The position numbers were made by a program, and so were the translations under genes. Below are positions 54,292-62,898 of a stretch of 64,000 nucleotides of DNA, one piece after another. Source of the stretch: Fodinicola feengrottensis (GTDB taxonomy: Bacteria; Actinomycetota; Actinomycetes; Mycobacteriales; HKI-0501); NCBI RefSeq assembly GCF_010993775.1, contig NZ_WOTO01000035.1, positions 1-64,000 of the forward strand, written 5' to 3'. Below the pieces are notes generated by a model. That model saw only the letters and a list, made by a program, of their open reading frames with translations, was not told the origin of the DNA and did not search any database. The number at the start of each line of letters is the position of its first letter. The stretch's first letter is position 1.

Positions 54292-54459
54292 TTACTCGCT
54301 TTCCGAGCTAGTGGACTGCTCGCCGGCAACCGGAAAGCCCTGGTCTGCGAGAGACGCCGCGGCGTTCTCGTCGGTCACTTCGAATTCGGCTCCGGGATCG
54401 ACTCGTAGACGCAGAGACGGAAAGACGAGCTCGTTACCGGTATGGTTGATGAATCGCAT
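54292..54459 (-). CDS. Small acidic structural-region protein, 55 aa
   Basis: MRFINHTGNELVFPSLRLRV, DPGAEFEVTDENAAASLADQ, GFPVAGEQSTSSESE. ATG 54459 lies behind GGGAAC, between the tail terminator and the tail tube gene. A common small protein of actinophage head-tail regions; role unknown. Confidence 0.7.
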   Translation of the reverse strand: MRFINHTGNELVFPSLRLRVDPGAEFEVTDENAAASLADQGFPVAGEQSTSSESE

Positions 54460-54467
54460 TTGTTCCC

Positions 54468-54952
54468 TTACGCGCGAGCCCGGACTTTGATAGTGAAGTG
54501 ATGGAAAAGTGTGACGTGCCCTGGTTGCTTTGCTGCTGCCAGACAACTACGTCGCTGATTGCGAGCCATAAGACGGCGGACCCCGGCGGGCCTTGCCAAG
54601 AATTCGCGTCACGCAGAGACTGGACAATCAAGCCCGTCAACATCTTCGCTTCCGCCCGACGAGTCCGCAGGCTATGATCGCCGCGGCGAACCTGAAGTAC
54701 GCACGGAATTTCGATCGTTTCATCGCGATTGTTTGAGGTGGGGTTGCCTAAGAACGCCCAGTCTTCCGGGGCTTTGGCCGAGTCTGCTTCCGCAGGCAGG
54801 TTCCCGTCCCACCCGACGTACAAAAGCATCGGCTGGGATACGTCGGTCAGCGGTGGTCCGTCGACAATGTAGACCGGAAGATCGGCCGGCCATTCGATTG
54901 CCGAGAACGTATCGACAAGCCAATCAAGTACGTCGAATATCTGCGTGCTCAT
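54468..54952 (-). CDS. Tail terminator/completion protein (one frameshift near the end)
   Basis: MSTQIFDVLDWLVDTFSAIE, DLPVYIVDGPPLTDVSQPML, LYVGWDGNLP, ETIEIPCVLQVRRGDHSLRT, RRAEAKMLTGLIVQSLRD. A shift near 54525 gives the expected end VTLFHHFTIKVRARA and stop 54468; the uncorrected frame would run over the next gene. About 160 residues. Caps the tail tube. Confidence 0.8.
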
Positions 54953-55794
54953 GCGATGCCCGGCACATTCATGCCGTCCAAAATGAGCAGTTCTTTGGCC
55001 CGATTAGGGATGCTGTACGGACTGCCTTGGATGACTAGCTGACTGGTGTCGCCAGGAAAAGGAAGGCCGCCACCACCGTTTTGGGTCTGCCACAAATGCT
55101 GACCGATGATCATCCCGGCTAGTTTCGCGTTATCCGGAATTGCGGAGCGGCCAGCCGTGTAGGTGATGACGCCCGACTGAACCCAATTCAGATTGACAGA
55201 CACCGACCCGGTCAAGGTATCTACGGTTACCTGAGTCGGGTCGGATACATTGACCACTGAGCCGTTGTCCGGCACGATTGAGACGACAGACACGAGTGGC
55301 GACTTACGCGGAACGATTACTCCGCCAAAACCTACGCCTTGGTAGCTCGTGAAGCGCTCGGAGAAGGTTTTGACGCTGATCGGTCCGATAAAGAACTCGA
55401 CGATGCGGGTAGCGGCTCCGAGATATGTGCGCAGCTCGCCATCGTCCAAGTAGTCAGAGTTAATGGCCGGGTTTCTGTTCAGCTGTTCTTTGAACTCTTC
55501 CAGCGACGCGACTTGGACAGCGAATGGCGCAACCGAAAATTGACCCGGCTCCGCTGCGACAACCGTCCCGGTACTGACCCACGAATATGTGTATGTGCCG
55601 GCGAGCGTTGCCACTGTCGTAGCTTGATATTGTCCAGATCCCGTTACGCCAACGTGCGCAACCGCCGGGGTGTCGGTGGTTGAATCAGGACGAGTGACTG
55701 TCAGCGTCGGCGTTGGCGTTGCGTCGACCGGTGTCCCTGTGTTGTCGCGAACCGTGGTCGCTAGACTTACGGCGTCGCCGATGTCGTATGGCAT
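54949..55794 (-). CDS. Head-tail connector/adaptor with N-terminal Ig-like domain, 281 aa
   Basis: Residues 1-95 form an Ig-like domain (TPTLTVTRPDSTTDTPAVAH, GTYTYSWVSTGTVVAAEPGQ). Residues 100-281 are a gp6-like connector: SLEEFKEQLNRNPAINSDYL, DDGELRTYLGAATRIVEFFI, GPISVKTFSERFTSYQGVGF. The added Ig-like domain would be displayed at the neck. Its start overlaps the repeat-protein stop (TGAATG). Intact. Confidence 0.8.
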   Translation of the reverse strand: MPYDIGDAVSLATTVRDNTGTPVDATPTPTLTVTRPDSTTDTPAVAHVGVTGSGQYQATTVATLAGTYTYSWVSTGTVVAAEPGQFSVAPFAVQVASLEEFKEQLNRNPAINSDYLDDGELRTYLGAATRIVEFFIGPISVKTFSERFTSYQGVGFGGVIVPRKSPLVSVVSIVPDNGSVVNVSDPTQVTVDTLTGSVSVNLNWVQSGVITYTAGRSAIPDNAKLAGMIIGQHLWQTQNGGGGLPFPGDTSQLVIQGSPYSIPNRAKELLILDGMNVPGIA

Positions 55795-57076
55795 TCAAGC
55801 AACCCCGATGCGGTTGTGTTGGCTAGGCCAGAACGTTCGGCTCGGCCAGAAAAAGTAGGTGAGCTTGATCGAGGCTGTAAGGAGCCTCCGAAAGGTCCGG
55901 CAGCCACAACCCCGTTGGGGGCGGACAGTTGAATCTCAGCGGGTTGTCCGAGTACGACTGCGATCGCCGAAACAGATCCGGCAGGTGCCGCAACGAAATC
56001 CGCTGCGGGAACTCCTGAAATTCGAACGGCGCTGATAATTACGCCAGGCAGGGCTATTGACCCGATACCGGCAACCGGCCCACTGACCGATCCGCCAGCC
56101 GCGACCGTTCCGACAGGCGCTGCCGCAGAGACATTCGCAGTCGCGCCTGAGATCGTGGCCGCCGCGGTTGCCGAACCCGCAAGGGCGGATACCACGATGC
56201 CCGAGACCGGACCGAGTATCGAGACGCTCGCGTTGATTAGGCCGGACGGCGCGTGCAATGCGGAATCAGCTGGGGCTGCTGTCAAAGCCGCGCTGCCGGA
56301 CGCTGCCCCAGCGGGTGCCGAAAGCTGTATCGCGGCTAGTGTGCCTGGTACCGCAGATGCTGCATTTGCGACGCCCGCTATTGCGGAGACCGCAATGCTG
56401 GCAACTGCACCGGTCAGCGCGGAACCGGCGCTTACTGAGCCAGTTGGCGCGGCCACGGCAGAGTCGGCGTCGCTGCCCGTTACCGAGGCAGGAGCCGCTC
56501 CGGAAGCACTTCCAGATGGGGCAGCCAAGCTGATGGCCGAGACAGTGCCGACAAGCGCTGTAGAGGCTTTCGGAGTTCCTGCGGGGGAGCGGCGAGCGAG
56601 GCTGCAGCAACTACGCCGGTGACCGCTACGGCGGCTGAAACAGCGCCTACGGGCGCTGAATAGGTACCCGCGGCCGTCACGCCAGCCGCTGCGCCGGAAC
56701 CCGTTGCGGTGCCTGCGGGGGGGGCGGCTGATGTGGTGTTAGCGCTTACCCCGGCGATAACTGCCGCAGCGGTAGGCGCTCCCACAGGGGCGGTCAGCGC
56801 GATGTTCTTGACGAGTCCAGCAACTGTCGCCGCGGCGGAGACGGCAGGAGTCGGCGAGGCCGTTGAAATAGCGGCTACAATTCCGCTTACCGTCCCGGCT
56901 CCGGATACCGTTCCAGCGGGAGCAGCTACGGCAATGTTCGCGCGCACGCCGACAACCGATGCGGCGGCAGTAATCGTGCCTGCCGGAGCGGCGGTCGCGG
57001 TGTTAGCCACGACGCCGGCGACTATTCCCGGATTAGTGATGATCAGGGACGGGATTAGATTAGGTAGCGTAGGCAT
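55795..57076 (-). CDS. Ala/Val/Gly-rich 23-residue repeat protein (two frameshifts)
   Basis: About 427 residues. After MPTLPNLIPSLIITNPG come about 17 repeats of roughly 23 residues with consensus APxGTVSAAATVSGVVANIxVA, for example ATAAPAGTITAAASVVGVRA and SAAAPVGTVAAGGSVSGPVA. Shifts: a G5 run at 56583-56587 (plus strand) and near 55885. The end is unrelated: LTASIKLTYFFWPSRTFWPS, QHNRIGVA, with aromatic residues. It sits between capsid-region proteins and the connector, so a head or neck fibre is likely. Repeat periodicity suggests a beta-solenoid or fibre. No known name. Confidence 0.7.
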
Positions 57077-57090
57077 CTACAGCGGCCGCC

Positions 57091-57870
57091 CTACGTGTAG
57101 TACTTTAGGACACCCGAAATGGAGGCCGTAGCCGTCACGGCGGCAGTGCTTGTCACGCTCTTGATCAGCAAGGTTTGCGCGCCGGTCGACGGCGACGCCA
57201 GAAAGCAAACTTTGGTGGTGCCGTATGTGCTTCCGTCTGGCAGACTCACCCAGCGCAGGCCGTCGCCCGACATTACCGTCCCGCCAAGCGAGATATTGAA
57301 TGCGGTTCGCTGGTTTGTCCCTGTGTACGTCAGCTCAAACACGGCCTCGGCGAGTTGACATGCCGCAGGTACCGTCGCTGAAAACGACACTACCGTGGTC
57401 GCCGTGGCGCCCGTGACTACCGAAGCAGATCCGGAGAACGCCTGAAACGTGACCAGGTTGGACAACGTGTTGTTGTTACCGTTTACAGTCTTGTTAGTCA
57501 AGGTCTGGCTATCAGACGTGCCGACAATCGACCCCGACAATCCGTGGACAACCCCGGTCGCATTTACATGCGTGTTGGCTTCGGTATAGTCACGAGCAGT
57601 GACCTCGTGCAGCACCTGCACGCCGTTGCTATGAGCGACGCCTGTTGAGCCGTCTGCCCCGCGGGTCACGTTGAAGTTGTTACCTGAAACCAGCGAAGTT
57701 ACGTCCACTACTTCCTGGTTGGTCAAGCTACCCGGCTCGATCACAGCCACAAACGGGAATGACGTAGGCCAGCCGGTTTTAGAAGTCAAGTTCATCGTAG
57801 CCACGACGTTCGTCATAGACGACGCGAGTGTTGTGGCGGCCGCCGCGTTTACGTAATTCCGCGTCGTCAT
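57091..57870 (-). CDS. Virion fibre-like protein, 259 aa
   Basis: YVNAAAATTLASSMTNVVAT and PTSFPFVAVIEPGSLTNQEV, VDVTSLVSGNNFNVTRGADG open it, then the motif TSDSQTLTNKTVNGNNNTLS, common in phage fibre proteins that trimerise. The C-terminal half is a jelly-roll-like beta domain ending ASISGVLKYYT. Placed among capsid-region genes. Intact. Confidence 0.72.
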   Translation of the reverse strand: MTTRNYVNAAAATTLASSMTNVVATMNLTSKTGWPTSFPFVAVIEPGSLTNQEVVDVTSLVSGNNFNVTRGADGSTGVAHSNGVQVLHEVTARDYTEANTHVNATGVVHGLSGSIVGTSDSQTLTNKTVNGNNNTLSNLVTFQAFSGSASVVTGATATTVVSFSATVPAACQLAEAVFELTYTGTNQRTAFNISLGGTVMSGDGLRWVSLPDGSTYGTTKVCFLASPSTGAQTLLIKSVTSTAAVTATASISGVLKYYT

Positions 57871-58319
57871 TAGCTACCCGTCAGCGTCAGCAATCCGCTG
57901 CCGGAAATCGTCAGAGTAAATGAGGCACCCGTGCTGGAAACCGTGCCGCCGAAGTCCCAATAGCAGATCACCGGGTTAGTGCCCGCGCTACCTGGGGTGC
58001 TGTCGTAGAACAGCGCATACGCTGCGGCAATAGTGCTCGTGGTCCACACCGGGTTTGCGCAGGTCAACGTATATACGTGTCCGGAGACCGAACCCGAAAT
58101 ACTGGTCAGGGCTAATCCGCCAGCCGTGTAGCCTGTACCCGACGTTTCCACGCCGACGCCAGCGGTTACTACGTCCGAATAGAACTGAGCCGTGTCCTGG
58201 CTCGTGGTGACAGTGTATGAGGACAGCAACGCGACTTTCAGTGCGTCGGTCTCCAGGTTGACGAGCTTTTTCGACATCGACGTGCCGAGTTTGGTGTAGG
58301 TATGTGCAACAACTGACAT
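57870..58319 (-). CDS. Structural protein, 149 aa (head-decoration-like)
   Basis: MSVVAHTYTKLGTSMSKKLV, NLETDALKVALLSSYTVTTS, QFYSDVVTAGVGVETSGTGY, TVSSTGASFTLTISGSGLLT: beta-rich, Ser/Thr/Gly-rich, typical of virion surface proteins. TAATG-type overlap with 57091-57870. The exact role is unknown. Confidence 0.68.
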   Translation of the reverse strand: MSVVAHTYTKLGTSMSKKLVNLETDALKVALLSSYTVTTSQDTAQFYSDVVTAGVGVETSGTGYTAGGLALTSISGSVSGHVYTLTCANPVWTTSTIAAAYALFYDSTPGSAGTNPVICYWDFGGTVSSTGASFTLTISGSGLLTLTGS

Positions 58320-58322
58320 GAG

Positions 58323-58577
58323 TTACTTTCTCGCCGCACGGCGGGGCTGGGGGCCGGAAACGGCCGCAGTTTCTGGAAGCGGCGCAGCAACAGCCGCCTC
58401 GACAGAGACCGGCGTTTCGCCGCCATGCACGTCGTGGCCGTAATAGTCGCGCAACACCGCGGCTACAGCTTCGGCGCCTTCTCGTCGACCAGCCGCAGCA
58501 AGCGCCTTGAACTCGGCCAAATATGCAGCGATAAAGTCCGCCCGTACATCACGTAGCATCGGTAAACGTTTCCTCAC
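58323..58577 (-). CDS. Small basic protein, 84 aa
   Basis: MRKRLPMLRDVRADFIAAYL, AEFKALAAAGRREGAEAVAA, VLRDYYGHDVHGGE, then a low-complexity tail ending RRAARK. It overlaps the glycosyltransferase stop (ATGA). Helical first half. Unknown. Confidence 0.65.
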   Translation of the reverse strand: MRKRLPMLRDVRADFIAAYLAEFKALAAAGRREGAEAVAAVLRDYYGHDVHGGETPVSVEAAVAAPLPETAAVSGPQPRRAARK

Positions 58578-59296
58578 GTAAGGGCTTCGACATGTTCGAG
58601 ATCGGGCAGCAACGAGTAATAGTCGCGCTTTAGTCGTTTCCGACTTTGTGTGCGTTGGTGGGTGCGATGCTCCATACGCAAATCCGTGAAGTCGGCCGCT
58701 GGTTCGAGATGCTGCAGGGACTGATTACCCCGCATCACAGCCTTGTGGCCATTCAACGTCGCGGTGTACACGTAATGCGCTTGCTCTACGCCTAGGTCAG
58801 GCAGAGCTCGGAACAGACGTCGATCGGCGTTTAGATAGTCGCCGCGGGTGTCCACCAACTCAGCAACGGCTGCTTGGGATTCTCGCTCCCACAGCATCAA
58901 CTCAGCGACATTGTCGCTGGTTTCCGCGAGCCGGCGTCGCGTATCGCTGGGGATCGAGGTAAGAACCTCGTCTGCATCAATTACGAGATACCAGTCGTCT
59001 GGATCGGCGAAGGTTGCGGCGAGACGGAACATAAAGTCTCGCTTACCTACTTCACCGGACCACCACGGAAGGCGCGGGGCATGGATAGTGCATCCAATAC
59101 CCGCGCCCGCCGCGGTGCGATTGATGATCTCGGCTTGCTCTGTGCCACTCGCCGGCTTAGCCAGCGCTCCCGGAAATTCAGCGTACGCGCCGTCCACCGC
59201 GACCAAATGATCACAGAGTCGGGCGGCGCTGGCTACGCATTCTGCGAGCCACGCTGGATCTTCTTCGTACCAACAAAGTAAGCCGATGATCTTCAT
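58574..59296 (-). CDS. Glycosyltransferase family 2-like protein within the capsid gene cluster
   Basis: 240 residues, intact. MKIIGLLCWYEEDPAWLAEC, VASAARLCDHLVAVDGAYAE form the nucleotide-sugar fold; DDWYLVIDADEVLTSIPSDT has the DxD metal motif. VMRGNQSLQHLEPAADFTDL and EHRTHQRTQSRKRLKRDYYS follow. It starts 19 bases after the capsid gene, a position where glycosyltransferases that decorate the capsid have been reported in actinophages. Substrate unknown. Confidence 0.82.
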   Translation of the reverse strand: MKIIGLLCWYEEDPAWLAECVASAARLCDHLVAVDGAYAEFPGALAKPASGTEQAEIINRTAAGAGIGCTIHAPRLPWWSGEVGKRDFMFRLAATFADPDDWYLVIDADEVLTSIPSDTRRRLAETSDNVAELMLWERESQAAVAELVDTRGDYLNADRRLFRALPDLGVEQAHYVYTATLNGHKAVMRGNQSLQHLEPAADFTDLRMEHRTHQRTQSRKRLKRDYYSLLPDLEHVEALT

Positions 59297-59314
59297 CGAG
59301 GCCTTTCGGCTAGA

Positions 59315-60719
59315 TTAGGCGCCTGAACCGTCGAACACCGGAGCCGCCAGAGCGGAGCCGCCGATTTCAACGACCGACTGCGGGTACCGCGCGGCCGAGA
59401 ACGCCATGTAGCCGTAGATCTGCAGCCGAACCGACAGGTTGGTTGACGCCGCGTCCAGCAGAACGCGGGTGCGGATCGGCGACTCCCACAGCAGAAGGTC
59501 GGTAGAGCGCAGAACGTGAATAACGTCCTCGTTGGTACCGGCGCCCAGCGTGGTCGGCAGGCTTGGGTCAGTCACGACCGGCAGGCCCTGCAGCGAACCG
59601 ACAATTTCCTGAGAGGTAACGCTGCCAAACTCGGCGAGCGAGTTCTGCGGGTTGCCCGAGTTCGGCACAACCAGCGGGCGGCCGCTCGTGTCGAACGCGG
59701 CCAGGAACCAAGCCCAACGCCGCGGGTGCATCACGATGACCTGCGGAGGCAGGAACCGGGAAGTCTGCACGCGCTGGATGCCGTCAGCCACCTTCGCGTA
59801 CACGAGCTTGACGTTCGAGGCGCCTGAGGTTGCGACGATCGTAGTGATTCCGGAAGTCGCGCGAACGCCAGTGACCTGACCAGACGAGCCCGAGCCGGAA
59901 ATGACCTGCAGATCCAGCTTGGTGGCGTAATCCGCAGTCATGTCGCGGAAAATGACCTGGTCGAAGTTGATCGGGCTCTGGTCTAGCAGCTGAATGGCGA
60001 CATCCTGTTGGCCGGCGATAGTGCGAACCGGAGCCGAAACAGACGTGTCGGTGAGATCCACGGAACTAACAGCCGCGTTGTCTGCGGTCTGAGCCGCAAC
60101 GGCGGTGCCGGTGTTGACCTTCGGGATGTTGATCGAGTCAGTACCCGGCGGCAGCGCCTGCGACGTGACAACGTTCGCGTACGCCCGGCCCGCACGAGCC
60201 AGCTCGATGAACTGGCTCATCAGCCAGACCGGAGGGACGAAGTATCCGCCGGTACCGTCAGTACGGTTCAGCGCGCGGTACTCAGGGCTGGTGGCAACGT
60301 CAACGGCGTGGCGCTGGAGGCGCTGCATCGACCGGCCGTCGTCCATGTTGGCCTGCACCCGCACGAGGTCCTGTAGGTAGCTGTTGCCGTTGTTCTTCTC
60401 GTAGACGCGAGCCTCGTTGGTGACAGATGCGCTAGCCTTGGCCTGACGCACCTTGATGGCGCCTTCAGTGAGCTGCTTGTCTCGCTCCAGCTCGTCGGCC
60501 ATTTTCGGTGATTCGCTCATCATACGAACGAATCTCGGCGTCTTTCAGCTTAATGCTGGCCGCCAGAGCGCGGAATTCCGCCTCTTCCTCGGCAGACAGA
60601 TCCTCGCGGGCCTCTTCGCCGGCAACGTCCACGATCGCCTTGCGCTGCGCAAGCAGCGTTTCGCGCTCGGTGTGGGCGGTTTCGCGGCGAGCAATGAGCC
60701 GCTTGAGTCGCTCGTCCAT
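59315..60719 (-). CDS. HK97-fold major capsid protein with N-terminal delta domain (one frameshift)
   Basis: ATG 60719 starts the scaffolding delta domain: DERLKRLIARRETAHTERET, EARED, LSAEEEAEFRALAASIKLKD. A shift near 60518 joins ESPKMADELERDKQLTEGAI. The mature shell begins near NRTDGTGGYFVPPVWLMSQF; TIAGQQDVAIQLLDQSPINF, VIVMHPRRWAWFLAAFDTSG, RPLVVPNSGN are typical of the HK97 P-domain. About 467 residues. If the shift were real, a separate scaffold and capsid would be made. Confidence 0.88.
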
Positions 60720-60858
60720 TGACGAGCCTCCAATACATCGGGTGGGTTTATGGGTTGCGGCTAGTGCCAAGCCGGCTTGTAAAGCTCGCCCACCCAGTGC
60801 CAGGGTTCGACGTTTTTGTTTTCTTGTCGACGATCAGTGCCAGATCGTTTAGCGGGAT

Positions 60859-61586
60859 CTAGTCGGCGATCTCTTCGAGTAACGCCCTAGCTTCAGCGAG
60901 CGACATCGATTTACGTTGCGCTGCTGGCGGTGGCGTGAGAGATACAGAAAGACCCGCAAGTTTTTCGCGTACAGCCACCAAAAGGGCAGGATTCGACGAG
61001 CGGAGCTCGGCTAGTGCCTCATCTGGTTCGACGTCTGCGAGGAAGGCGAGCGCCTGGTCCAGGCTACGAACTTGCGCGGAAGTCGCAGGGTTGGCGCCGA
61101 AGTTAACCACCGACACATCGCCTTTGTGAAGGGATACCTCGGTAAGTTTGCGCTCGGTCTCGTCGTCGTTCCACTCGTCACGTTTGACTCGAAACCCGAA
61201 ACTCATCTCGTCCATGTCCCCGCGCTGCATTTTGGTCTGCAGGCGCTGAACGTCAGGATCGTTGCGGTCTAGATTCGCTTCCACGTGAAGCCCATGAGCG
61301 TCGGTAGACAACTGCAGAGTGCCTGATTTGGTCCGGGCGAGTGGCATACCCTCGTGGTTAATGAGAAGATGAAGGTCCGGCTTTTGAGCCAGCGTTGTCT
61401 TGAACGCGTCCGGATCAACCGACTCAGTCCAACCGAAAGGTGGACCGCCATAAACGTCGTATCCGTTACCGAACACCGACGCGTAGCCGGTCAGCGTCAG
61501 ATTCCAGAGTCAGTGCTGCGAAATTCCAGAGCCGCGGCGACGCTTCGACGTTCGGGAGAATCGATCAGAGTGCGACGATCAACCAT
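60859..61586 (-). CDS. HK97-type prohead protease (one frameshift)
   Basis: ATG 61586 after GGAG; MVDRRTLIDSPERRSVAAAL. A shift near 61497 joins LTLTGYASVFGNGYDVYGGP. The catalytic His is in LHLLINHEGMPLARTKSGTL, and the Ser in MDEMSFGFRVKRDEW; VSLHKGDVSVVNFGANPATS closes the fold. About 242 residues. Cleaves the capsid delta domain during maturation. Confidence 0.87.
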
Positions 61587-61610
61587 TGATTTACTCCGTT
61601 CACAAGCCGC

Positions 61611-62862
61611 CTACGTTCCGGGCTCGTCTGTGTCCGGCTCGTTTGCGTTCGGGTCCGGAGTCTGTGATGCAGGGGTGACGGCCGCCTCAGCCAAGGGCAG
61701 CGGAGTGTAATCTTGACCGCCACCGCCCGGGATCGGTGCCCAGTCTTCTAGAGCACGCTGTTCGTCCAGGTTCTGCAGTCCGATATTGCGGGCGATCTGG
61801 TAATTAGCAAATCGGGTTGCCGAGTCCGGCCGGCTCAGTGCGTCAACGTTGAATTTCACGTATTGACCGCGGGGCAACAGCTTGGATAAGGCTTCTTCGA
61901 GCGGAGCCAGCCACGGCATGATAGTGAATCGAAGAAATTTCAGGTCGTGCTGTTCTTCGTTGGCGTATTTGATCGTGCCGGCGCTGCCAGTATCTCCACC
62001 CACGTCTTTCGGATCGACGCCGTATACGCTAGCGATTTGCGTAGCCGTCAGCTGCATCGTTTGAATGAACTGAGCTTCTTGAGGTTTGACGGATACGGGG
62101 TTATACGTCCAGTCTTTGCCGTACACGATCGGCTCGTGGCTTCGGATTGCTTGAACCAAGCGGCCCTTGATTACGTTGGCGTCCGTCTGGCTGACTTCCA
62201 TCTCCGAGTTAGTGAAAGTGCCAGTAGGCACGCCACCAGACTTGAACCAGTCATACGAGTACTGTTGCGCGGCCAAGCCTGTAGCTACCGACGTGGCGAA
62301 CGCGGCCATCGGCGACATCCCCCACACGCGATACGGCATCGGGAACCACGGAATGTGGACTATGTCCGCCGTCGGGATCTCAACTCCGCGCCAATACCAA
62401 ATTGGGTCGCTAAACGAGCCACGGCCGATTAACTGACTAAGCACGTCTTCGACGAACACATCGTCAGGGTTTAGCCACTCGATGTGTGTCGGATACTCGA
62501 GATTGTCTCGCTCGATGATTATGCCCACGGCGTTGCCGCGGTAGATCATCGACGTGATCATTCGGAAAAGCCAGTCCCGAAGACCGCCGGTAGTGGACGG
62601 GCTAGTCAGCAGGCTGCCGTTAGTTTAGCGGAACGCGGGAGCCGTCAGCGGTTTTCCGATAAGTCTGCAGCGGCAACATACAGATGGTGGACGCGATGAT
62701 ACGTCCGGCCGCGAACACCGGAGCTAGGCGCATCGCTGTTTCAGGCTGCATTGCCAGCTCGCCACCGACGGCGGACGTGCCAGGCGGCGGAACAGAGCTG
62801 GATTCAAACATCCGCTTTTCGGAGACATCCGCAGATGCCTGACGGCGGAAGGGATTACGCAT
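61611..62862 (-). CDS. HK97-family portal protein (one frameshift)
   Basis: ATG 62862 (GAGG upstream). MRNPFRRQASADVSEKRMFE, AMRLAPVFAAGRIIASTICM, LPLQTYRKTADGSRVPL; a shift near 62620 joins GSLLTSPSTTGGLRDWLFRM. Then ITSMIYRGNAVGIIIERDNL, PYRVWGMSPMAAFATSVATG, VDPKDVGGDTGSAGTIKYAN. Forms the 12-mer DNA gate of the head. About 417 residues. The acidic tail PDPNANEPDTDEPGT is typical. Confidence 0.9.
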
Positions 62863-62898
62863 GTATGTGCGCCTCACTTAGCATTCGAGATCCTTCCG

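Noticed and set aside
54434-54475. Uncorrected C-terminus of the tail terminator overlapping the next gene
   Set aside because: The alternative frame gives the family-typical HFTIKVRARA end and clean spacing to the next ribosome site.
55795-57076. Possible CRISPR or satellite DNA
   Set aside because: The periodicity is about 69 bp at codon level, with variable DNA and a conserved amino-acid pattern, so it is protein repeats.
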